A DNA stretch of 21,506 bases from an uncultured beta proteobacterium (lineage in GTDB: Bacteria > Pseudomonadota > Gammaproteobacteria > Burkholderiales > Burkholderiaceae_C): positions 1 to 21,506 of the forward strand of contig CAIXMC010000008.1 of NCBI GenBank assembly GCA_903920405.1, written 5' to 3'. Positions 5,649 through 13,800 of the stretch are shown here, piece by piece (within the stretch, counting starts at the first letter, position 1; every line of letters starts with the position of its first letter). The position numbers and the translations under genes are program-made. Under the pieces are notes generated by a model, which made no database searches, was not told the origin of the DNA, and saw only the letters and a program-made list of their open reading frames with translations.

Positions 5649-6944
5649 TTTGAACACTTCACGGGCAGCTTCCACTGTGGTTTCAATGTCGCTGTGGGTG
5701 TGCGCAGCGCTCACAAATCCTGCTTCAAACAGTGCTGGCGCAATATAGACCCCACGACTCAGCAAGCCATGAAACAATTGATTGAAAAGCTGGCCGTCAG
5801 ACTTCATGACCTGAGCATAATTTTGGGGCAAGGTTTTGAGCAGATAAAACCCCATCATGCCGCCTTCGCTGTCTGCGCAAAAATCAATGCCTTCCATGGA
5901 GGCTGCCTGGCACAAACCGCTCATGAAAGCACGGGTTTTGCGTGATAAATCATCAAAAAAACCTGGCCGACTGATTTCTTGCAGCGTAGCCAAACCGCAA
6001 GCCGTAGCGACCGGGTTGCCAGAGAGCGTACCGGCCTGATAAACCGCACCTGTGGGTGCCAGGTGTTCCATTACGGCACGCCTCCCACCAAACGCAGCCA
6101 GTGGCATGCCTCCCCCCATCACCTTGCCAAGGATGGTCATGTCTGGTGCAAAACCAGGGATGGCTTTGGCGTAGAGACTTTGAGCACCGCCCAAGGCCAC
6201 CCTGAAGCCGGTCATCACTTCGTCAAACACCAAAAGCGTGCCGTATTGGGTACACAACTCGCGGCATCGCTTGACAAAATCATCAGTGGCGCGAACAAAA
6301 TTCATGTTGCCACAAATCGGCTCCATCAGCAGACAGGCTACATTTTTGCCATGTTCGGCAAAGGCTTGTTCTAGTTGATCCAAGTGGTTGTATTCCAGCA
6401 CCAGCGTGTGTTTTATCACTTCAGGTGGCACACCGGCACTGGTGGGGTGACCCAAGGTGGCCAGACCCGATCCAGCCTTGACCAGCAAGGCATCAGCATG
6501 ACCGTGGTAGCAGCCTTCAAACTTGATGATCTTGCTGCGTCTTGTGACTCCCCGCGCCAGACGAATGGCACTCATGGCAGCTTCCGTGCCAGAACTCACC
6601 AAGCGAACCATGTCCATGGAGGGCATTTGTCGCACCACTTCTTCTGCCAATTCAATCTCGCGCTCGGTCGGTGCGCCAAAAGAAAACCCGTCACACACTG
6701 CTTTTTGAACGGCATCGACCACGGCGGGGTGAGCGTGTCCCAAAATCATCGGCCCCCACGATCCAATATAGTCGGTATAGCGCTGGCCGTTGGCATCAAA
6801 AATGTAGGCACCCTGGGCACGGGTGATAAATCGGGGTGTTCCGCCTACAGAGCAAAACGCGCGCACTGGTGAATTGACCCCTCCGGGAATGACTTGACAG
6901 GCACGATCAAAGAGACGGGTGTTATGGTCGATGGAAAACAACAT
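5634..6944 (-). CDS. hemL: Glutamate-1-semialdehyde 2,1-aminomutase
   Basis: HemL is a PLP enzyme that converts glutamate-1-semialdehyde to 5-aminolevulinate, the last step of the C5 route to haem. The 436-residue protein is full length. It starts [30 protein letters not shown] and shows [62 protein letters not shown] and the PLP lysine in [18 protein letters not shown]. The ATG at 6944 is the natural start. The gene diverges from pilG, a neighbourhood seen in other Burkholderiales. The final codons and the TAG stop (5634-5636) lie inside the short hairpin of the intergenic repeat shared with pepP. Confidence 0.97.
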   Translation of the reverse strand: MLFSIDHNTRLFDRACQVIPGGVNSPVRAFCSVGGTPRFITRAQGAYIFDANGQRYTDYIGSWGPMILGHAHPAVVDAVQKAVCDGFSFGAPTEREIELAEEVVRQMPSMDMVRLVSSGTEAAMSAIRLARGVTRRSKIIKFEGCYHGHADALLVKAGSGLATLGHPTSAGVPPEVIKHTLVLEYNHLDQLEQAFAEHGKNVACLLMEPICGNMNFVRATDDFVKRCRELCTQYGTLLVFDEVMTGFRVALGGAQSLYAKAIPGFAPDMTILGKVMGGGMPLAAFGGRRAVMEHLAPTGAVYQAGTLSGNPVATACGLATLQEISRPGFFDDLSRKTRAFMSGLCQAASMEGIDFCADSEGGMMGFYLLKTLPQNYAQVMKSDGQLFNQLFHGLLSRGVYIAPALFEAGFVSAAHTHSDIETTVEAAREVFKILSK

Positions 6945-7215
6945 AGGGCAGGTTTTTCAGTGGGGCAGCAAGGGATGGGCAGGGTGTCCATCCAAATTTT
7001 TGTCTTTCAGGACATGCTCGGCCAAAATTATGGAAAGCAAGAGCATACCGTGCAAAAACTTCAGGCAAAATAACGCCAAGGTAGATCACAATAGGTGTGT
7101 TCTGGTACCGTGTTCTTTTGCATTCTATGCAGAGGGTTTGCGCGTACCATTGCAGAACTCCTCAACCTTCCCATGCACAATTTATTTTTGTGCCAGTCCA
7201 AAACGGCAGGTAACC

Positions 7216-7611
7216 ATGACTGATTTGAATTTAAAAATTCTGGTCGTAGACGACAGCAACACGATTCGACGCAGTGCCGAAATTTTTCTCAAAGCTGGCA
7301 AACATAATGTCATGCTGGCAGAAGATGGTTTTGATGCCTTGGCCAAGGTCAGTGATTACTTGCCTGACCTGATTTTTTGTGACATTTTGATGCCCAGGCT
7401 AGATGGCTATCAAACCTGTGCCATCATCAAAAGAAACGCCAGGTTTGCTAGCGTGCCCATTGTGATGTTATCTTCCAAGGATGGCGTTTTTGATAAGGCG
7501 CGCGGTCGCATGGTTGGCGCGCAGGATTATTTAACCAAGCCATTTACCAAAGATCAACTGCTGCAAGCCGTGCAGCAATTCGGGGTACAAGCACATGGGA
7601 GTGCAGCATGA
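7216..7611 (+). CDS. pilG: Twitching motility response regulator PilG
   Basis: This 131-residue single-domain receiver is the output of the Pil-Chp pathway and in Pseudomonas promotes pilus extension through PilB. The acidic pair and phospho-acceptor are visible in ILVVDDSNTIRRSAE and LIFCDILMPRLDGYQT, the Thr/Ser switch in VMLSSKDGVFDKARGRMVGA and the Lys in YLTKPFTKDQL. The frame is open far upstream, but ATG 7216 is chosen because GGCAGG precedes it by 5 nt and the receiver fold begins right after (MTDLNLKILVVDD). The stop overlaps the pilH start (ATGA). A rubredoxin gene often found just upstream in Burkholderiales is absent. The 271-base gap to hemL must hold the operon promoter, but no convincing box is seen. 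Confidence 0.95.
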   Translation: MTDLNLKILVVDDSNTIRRSAEIFLKAGKHNVMLAEDGFDALAKVSDYLPDLIFCDILMPRLDGYQTCAIIKRNARFASVPIVMLSSKDGVFDKARGRMVGAQDYLTKPFTKDQLLQAVQQFGVQAHGSAA

Positions 7612-7988
7612 CAATTCAAAAAGTTCTGGTGGTGGATGATTCAAAAACCGAGTTGTTTTTCTTGAGCGATATTCTGCACAAAAACGGTTTATCCGTCAGT
7701 ACTGCTGAAAACGCCCAAGAGGCCTTGCGCCATCTGGCGCTTGATAAGCCGGATTTGATTTTGATGGATGTGGTCATGCCCGGACAAAACGGTTTTCAAT
7801 TGACTCGCTCTATCAACCGTGACCCCCAATACACTGATATTCCCATCATCTTTTGTACCAGCAAAACCTTGGAAACCGATCGGTTGTGGGGACTTCGACA
7901 AGGTGCTAAAGACTATATTACCAAACCTGTCAACGCCCAGGAGTTGATGGAAAAAATCCAGGCTTTGACTGCATCGCACACGCCATGA
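7608..7988 (+). CDS. pilH: Twitching motility response regulator PilH
   Basis: This 126-residue CheY-like receiver is the second regulator of the Pil-Chp system. In Pseudomonas it favours pilus retraction through PilT or acts as a phosphate sink. It shows VLVVDDSKTELFFLSDIL, LILMDVVMPGQNGFQLTRSI with the phospho-acceptor Asp, IIFCTSKTLETDRLWGLRQG and DYITKPVNAQEL. The LETDRLWGLRQGAKDYITKP pattern is typical of PilH. It overlaps pilG (ATGA at 7608) and pilI (ATGA at 7985), so translation of the three is likely coupled. Confidence 0.95.
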   Translation: MTIQKVLVVDDSKTELFFLSDILHKNGLSVSTAENAQEALRHLALDKPDLILMDVVMPGQNGFQLTRSINRDPQYTDIPIIFCTSKTLETDRLWGLRQGAKDYITKPVNAQELMEKIQALTASHTP

Positions 7989-8503
7989 GAAACAAGGAAA
8001 GCCTCAGAGCGCTACAAATGCGCTTGGTGACTCGTTTGGAAGCTGCGCAACATGTCGGTGCATCGGTCTCTTGGTTGGCTGTCAAAACAGGCACCTTCAA
8101 TGTATTGATTCCATTGGCACAAGCCGGTGAGATTTTTACAGCACAAAACATCACGCCGGTTCCTTATGCTGCCCATTGGTTTTTGGGTGTGGTCAATTCG
8201 CGCGGCGTTTTGTATGGGGTGGTTGATCTGGCGGGCTTTGTGCATCCGAATACATATCCTCGGCCTTCTGATGCATCTCGCCTGGTGAGTTTTAACGCTG
8301 ATTTTGAAATCAATTGCGCCTTGCGCGTTGATGCTCTGGCAGGTTTGCGTGGTCTTGATTCTTTCGTTGAAACAGAAGCTCCAAAGGCCACAGCGCCTGA
8401 GTATTTTGGTAAATGTTTACAAGATGCAAACGGTACTGTTTGGCAAGAAATTGATTTGTACAAACTGTCCGTCTGTCCACACTTCCTCAACATTGGTGTC
8501 TGA
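7985..8503 (+). CDS. pilI: CheW-like adaptor PilI
   Basis: This 172-residue protein has one CheW domain that links the PilJ receptor to the ChpA kinase. Visible features are NVLIPLAQAGEIFTAQNITP VPYAAHWFLGVVNSRGVLYG VVDLAGFV, the typical CheW core, and WQEIDLYKLSVCPHFLNIGV at the end, matching other PilI proteins. Its ATG overlaps the pilH stop. The gap to the pilJ ATG is 44 nt. It is a core member of the operon and shows no anomaly. Confidence 0.93.
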   Translation: MRNKESLRALQMRLVTRLEAAQHVGASVSWLAVKTGTFNVLIPLAQAGEIFTAQNITPVPYAAHWFLGVVNSRGVLYGVVDLAGFVHPNTYPRPSDASRLVSFNADFEINCALRVDALAGLRGLDSFVETEAPKATAPEYFGKCLQDANGTVWQEIDLYKLSVCPHFLNIGV

Positions 8504-8547
8504 GTGAGTGATGGTTTTCATGTGGGTTGATCTCCGAGGTAACGACA

Positions 8548-10851
8548 ATGGCTCTCCTTGATTACGTTAAAAACATATTTGGCATGACAAGATACGGTGA
8601 CTCCGTTGATTCACGTTTGAGCTTGTCAGCACCTGAGTCTTCCCTGATGTCTGTGCACGATTCGCTGAGGTCCATTCCTGCTGTAGATACCAGTGCCGGT
8701 AAAAGGCCAACACCGCCCTCTGCGCCCTCTGCGCCCTCTGCGCCCTCTACGCCGTCAGTCACACCAAAAAACCTGAATAATCACCAAGGCGACCAAATCC
8801 GCATGCCTTTTTTGGGGGTGAAAACCGTCGCACAACATCAGTTCATTTTGTCGATTGTTTTAGGCTTGTCGTTGCTTTCATTGGCCATTGTGACGATCTC
8901 AGGGTTGAATCGAACGGACACCATCACAGGGCAGTTGGGGGCGATAAGTCAGGCCTTGATGCACTCGCAGCGCTTGGCAAAGTCAGTATCGCAGGCCGTG
9001 GTGGGCGACTTGCAAGCGTTTATCGAGGTCTCTCAAAGTGTGCAGGTGCTCGCCACGTCTGTTCGTGCCTTGGCATCAGGTGACCCCGAACTGAAATTGA
9101 AAGCACTCGCTGATCCCTACCGCACTCAACTTGAAAAATCTGTTGCCATGGTGACGCTTGCTGAAAAAAATGCCGTCACCATGATGTCACAACAAAAAAT
9201 ATTGACACAGATGGGGGCATCACTGCGCCTGATGGGGCAACAATCGTCTAGCTTGCTGGAGTCTGCACAACGGGTGGCCACGTTGAAATTGCAACACAAT
9301 GCATCGTCAGCCGAAATGGCCGCAACAGGTCAATTGCTCATGTTGACACAGCGCATTGGCAAGTTATCGAATGAGATTTTGACCTCACCAGACGCAAGCC
9401 CAGAATCTGTTGTGTTGTTGGGCAAAGACATTGACACTTTTGGCATCGTCGCCAGGGGGTTACTCTATGGTCATGCTGATTTGCAACTGAATGCCTCTGC
9501 CTTGCCCCAAATACGCGATCAATTGGGGCAGTTAATTCGTCTGTTTGAAGAAACCCGCCAGCAAGCTAACAACATTTTGGGCAATGTCAATAGCTTGGTG
9601 GCAGCTCGCGAAGCCCAAGCCTCCATTGTGGCTGACAGCGAAAAACTGCGTGTAGAACTTGAAGCCTTGCAAAACGCATTGTCTTCCCACACCGGCTTGG
9701 GCGCTGGTCTGTTGTTGGCACTCAGCGTTGCGTTGTCTGTACTCTGTGCTGCGGGTTTGTCTTATGCACAATTGCAAGAAAGCCGCAAGCGACACATCAA
9801 CGCCGAAGCCCAGCGACAACAGGCCCTGCGCCAGGAAAAAGAGGCCAAACGTATCAATGATGCCAATCAGGCGGCCATTTTGCGTTTGATGAATGAATTG
9901 CAGACCGTTGCCGAAGGTGATCTGACGCAAGAAGCCACAGTGACCGAAGACATCACTGGTGCTATTGCCGATTCTGTCAATTACACGGTTGAAGAACTGC
10001 GTGCATTGGTAGGCAACGTCCAAAAAACAGCTGCACGCGTGGCACAAACCACGGGCGATGTGGATGCCACCTCCACAGAATTGTTGGCAGCATCCAGGGA
10101 ACAATTGCACGAGATTCGTGAAACAGGCCGATCCATTGTGGATATGGCGGCGCGCATGACACAGGTGTCTGTCCAGGCGCAGGCCTCTGCCGATGTGGCC
10201 AAACAATCGTTGCAGGCGGCTGAAGTGGGGTTGCAGGCCGTCCAAAATTCGATTGGAGGTATGAATGCGATTCGTGACCAAATTCAAGATACTGCCAAGC
10301 GCATCAAACGTTTGGGCGAATCTTCCCAGGAAATTGGCGAAATTACAGAATTGATTTCTGACATCACTGAACAAACCAACGTTCTCGCACTCAATGCGGC
10401 CATACAGGCGGCATCAGCCGGAGATGCCGGTCGCGGGTTTTCAGTGGTGGCCGAAGAAGTTCAGCGATTGGCCGAGCGATCGGCAGATGCTACCCGTCAA
10501 ATTGCGGCTTTGGTCAAGACCATTCAGACGGATACTCAGGATGCTATTGGCGCTATGGAGCGATCTACGCAGGGTGTGGTCGCAGGTGCAAAATTGTCTG
10601 ACAACGCAGGCACAGCCTTGACCGAGATTGACCAGGTCTCTCGTCATCTGGCTGACCTGATTGGACAAATTTCTGATTCCAGTTCTCGTGAAGCCAATTT
10701 TGCCAACGCCATGGCAGGCGATATTCAGCACATTTTTGCAGTCACTGAACAAACGGGTGAGGGAACTCGTTCCACAGCAGCCCAGGTTCGTGAGCTTTCC
10801 AAAATGGCAGAAGAATTACGCCAGTCTGTGGCTCGATTTCGCATTGTTTAA
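8548..10851 (+). CDS. pilJ: Type IV pilus methyl-accepting chemotaxis receptor PilJ
   Basis: The 767-residue receptor has a cytoplasmic N-terminus of about 95 residues with a Pro/Ser/Ala repeat, TM1 near 98-121 (FILSIVLGLSLLSLAIVTIS), and a periplasmic PilJ sensor region with two similar helical modules (QRLAKSVSQAVVGD; TQRIGKLSNEIL). TM2 follows near 383-408 (GLGAGLLLALSVALSVLCAA). A HAMP-like stretch (ELQTVAEGDLTQEATVTEDI) and the MCP signalling domain complete it. The hairpin tip reads DITEQTNVLALNAAIQAASA GDAGRGFSVVAEEVQRLAE. ATG 8548 is chosen because GAGG at 8536-8539 precedes it by 8 nt; an upstream in-frame TTG lacks such a site. The receptor senses surface contact or pilus state in Pseudomonas. 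It lies between pilI and chpA. Confidence 0.95.
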   Translation: MALLDYVKNIFGMTRYGDSVDSRLSLSAPESSLMSVHDSLRSIPAVDTSAGKRPTPPSAPSAPSAPSTPSVTPKNLNNHQGDQIRMPFLGVKTVAQHQFILSIVLGLSLLSLAIVTISGLNRTDTITGQLGAISQALMHSQRLAKSVSQAVVGDLQAFIEVSQSVQVLATSVRALASGDPELKLKALADPYRTQLEKSVAMVTLAEKNAVTMMSQQKILTQMGASLRLMGQQSSSLLESAQRVATLKLQHNASSAEMAATGQLLMLTQRIGKLSNEILTSPDASPESVVLLGKDIDTFGIVARGLLYGHADLQLNASALPQIRDQLGQLIRLFEETRQQANNILGNVNSLVAAREAQASIVADSEKLRVELEALQNALSSHTGLGAGLLLALSVALSVLCAAGLSYAQLQESRKRHINAEAQRQQALRQEKEAKRINDANQAAILRLMNELQTVAEGDLTQEATVTEDITGAIADSVNYTVEELRALVGNVQKTAARVAQTTGDVDATSTELLAASREQLHEIRETGRSIVDMAARMTQVSVQAQASADVAKQSLQAAEVGLQAVQNSIGGMNAIRDQIQDTAKRIKRLGESSQEIGEITELISDITEQTNVLALNAAIQAASAGDAGRGFSVVAEEVQRLAERSADATRQIAALVKTIQTDTQDAIGAMERSTQGVVAGAKLSDNAGTALTEIDQVSRHLADLIGQISDSSSREANFANAMAGDIQHIFAVTEQTGEGTRSTAAQVRELSKMAEELRQSVARFRIV
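8713..8757 (+). repeat. 9-bp tandem repeat in pilJ
   Basis: Three perfect GCGCCCTCT units (8722-8748) are flanked by imperfect units, giving a Ser-Ala-Pro repeat in the cytoplasmic N-terminal tail of PilJ. The unit length keeps the frame, so copy-number change would lengthen or shorten a flexible linker only. Confidence 0.8.
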
Positions 10852-10882
10852 ATGCTGCGCACCGTATTGATGGATTGATGTT

Positions 10883-13800
10883 ATGCAGTCAAATATGGCC
10901 TTGATCGGTCAAAACCAAACCATGGAATCTGATTTAGGCCCTTTGGCCTGGGTTCTGGACGAGCTGCGCAAGTCGCTTGACAGCGCCATCAGTGCGTTGC
11001 GGCGCTTTGTTCGCGATGCCCAAGAGGCGCGCGGTTCAGACATTGCTGCGCTTGATGCCAGTCAACTGCGCATTGCCAGACAGCAGTTGCATCAGGCGGT
11101 GGGGGCGCTTGAAATGGTGGGGCTTGAAATACCCGCCAAAATGTTGCGCGCCATGCAGTCTTTGGCACAAAAATTTGTACAGCGCCCCGACATTTGCAGC
11201 GAAGAGGCTGCACTCAAACTTGAACGCGCCAGTTTTGCCCTGACGGATTATCTGGACGGTCTGCTCAAAGGGCGGTCGATGTCGTCTGTCGCTTTGTTTC
11301 CGCAGTACCGGGATGTTCTTGTTCTGCTTGGTGAAGATCGCATACATCCCGCCGATCTTTGGGCACACGAGTGGCGATGGATTGATGTGCCACTGGCTGC
11401 CACCGTCAAGCCCTTGGCCTACGATGCCGGCGTCTGCTCACGCATAGACAGCTTTGTTCTCAATATCGTCAAGGCAGGTCATGGGCCATCGGCGCGCATC
11501 ATGTGTGACATCAGCCTGGGCTTTGCTGCTGCTCAGACCGATATGCATACGCGGATTTTCTGGTGTCTGGCCTCTGCCTATTTTGAAATTGTGGCCAGTG
11601 GGCAGTGGGCATCCGACCTGTACGTCAAACGTGCTGCTTCTAATGTTTTGTCGCAGTACAGAAGTTTGGCTCGTGGACCCGCTCATGTTTCAGATCGATT
11701 AGCGCATGACTTGCTGTTTTTTTGCGCCCAAACCGAGCCTGTGCAGTCGTCCATCGGTGCTCTGCCCACCATTCGTTCAGCTTATGGTCTTTTGGGTGTG
11801 TTGGCACCTCACTACGATGAACCTTGCTTTGGACGCTATGACCCTACTTTACTGACGCAAGCACGCAAGCGTATTGCTGCGCTCATCGAAACCTGGTCGG
11901 CCTTGGCGGGTGGTGATGTGGGACGCATGAAGACAGCAGCCGATCAGTTTACTTTGGTGACAGATTCCATCGTCAAATTGCATCCTGATAGTCGTGAATT
12001 GGCAGCAGCACTGTCGCAATCCATGGCACTGGTGGCCCGCTCGGGGCAAGCTCCTTCACCTGAACTTGCGATGGAAGTGGCCACTGCTGTTTTGTACCTT
12101 GATGCTGCTTACGAAGACATGGACACCAACAACGATCGGTTGCTCGATCGTGGGCGCAGACTGGCCGAACGCCTTGAGGCTGTTTTGGCAGGCGCACAAC
12201 CAGAACCCCTGGATAGCTGGATGGAAGAGCTTTACCGTCGCGTCAGTGACCGACAGGTGATGGGCAGTGTGGTGCATGAACTCAGCAGCACGCTCGCTGA
12301 GCTTGAAGCCAAACTGGACGCATTTTTTCGCAACCCCAAAGACAAAACTGGCCTGCATGATGTGCCAGGCCAACTGTCACAAATGCGTGGCGTTTTTTCA
12401 GTGCTGGGGCTGGACCAGGCTGCATTGGCTGCACTGCGCATGCGCACTCGCGTAGAGCAGTGTCTGATGGATGACGTCGATACCGAGGCAGCACGCACCA
12501 ACACCTTTGAAAAATTGGGAAACAGTCTGGGTGCGTTGGGTTTTCTGATTGACATGCTGGGTTATCAGCGAGAGTTGGCTAAAAAACTGTTTGTGTATGA
12601 CGAAGACCTGGGCGAATTCAAATCGCTGATGGGACGGCAAAAAGTATCTGTTGAAGCGGTGAGTGCGCCAGAACCCGTTGCGCCCATCGCAGACGTCGTA
12701 CCCGTTACGATTGCTGTGCCTGCAGAGCCAGTCAAAGAAGATGAACACGAAGAAGATGAAGACGAATTGCGCAATATTTTTCTGGATGAAGCGCGTGACG
12801 TGGTTCAAAGCGGTTTGGCAACCCTGTCATCACTAACGGATCAACCTTCTGATTTTAATCAGCAAACCAGCCTTCGACGTGCTTTTCACACCCTCAAGGG
12901 CAGTGCCAGAATGGTGGGATTGAATGAGTTTGGTGAAGCTGCCTGGGCGTTCGAGCAATTGATGAATGCCTGGTTGCCGCAGCAAAAAAGAGTCAGTGAT
13001 GACCTGCTCCACCTGGCAGGCCACGCCATGCAGGGTTTTGAATGCTGGGTGGCAGACATTGCCTTGCAACAAGACACTGCCTGGTCGGCGCAGCCATTTC
13101 GCCAGGCTGCTGACCTGTTGCGAATTGAGAACGTCTATACCAATTTGCAATTGCCAAAACCGTCCATGGCACAACCGTTAGACGAACCTGTTGTCATTGA
13201 CCAACCCACCCCTGAACCTATTCCAGAGTTACCACAGTCACCTGCATTGGAGCCAGAACCCGTTGAAGAGATCAGCACAGCCTTCCTCGCGCTCGATTTT
13301 GATGTGTTGCCTGACTCGAATGTGTCAGTCGCCCCATCCGTTGTAGAGGCCCCGCCAGAGCCTGATGTCGCTATCAAAACGATTGGATCATTGAGCGTCA
13401 ATGCAGGATTGTTGGATGTTTATCTGGAGGAAGCCGATCAATGGTCCAATCGATTGCTCGCAGAACTGACTGAGTGGTCAGAGGAACAAGATCAGCACCT
13501 GCCAGATTCCACGGTGGGCCTGGCGCATTCTTTGGCCGGAAGTTCAGCAACAGTAGGCTTTTTGTCATTGTCCGAGCTATCGCGTGCGCTGGAATATGCC
13601 CTGATGCACATTCAACGGCTGGATGCGGGGCCAACACATCATGCACCGCTGTTGATTCAAACTGCAGAATCGATTCACAGTCTGTTGCATCAGTTTGCAG
13701 CAGGCTTCATGAAAACTGCCCATCCAGAGCAAATTCAAGCCCTTCGTGACTTGTTGAACACAGAGTTACCCGCATCGGCACTCATGCAGACCGATCAAGA

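Noticed and set aside
7085..7125. Possible sigma-54 promoter before pilG (TGGTAC...TTGCA)
   Set aside because: The GG and GC dinucleotides are 14 bases apart instead of the required 10.
6919..7215. Upstream extension of the pilG frame by 99 codons
   Set aside because: The receiver fold starts at ATG 7216 with a good ribosome binding site. The upstream translation has no similarity to a domain, including rubredoxin, and overlaps the hemL start.
9532..10374. 280-codon minus-strand frame inside pilJ
   Set aside because: It is antisense to the PilJ signalling domain, whose sequence is strongly conserved. Cys/Phe/Gln-rich translation is typical of a shadow.
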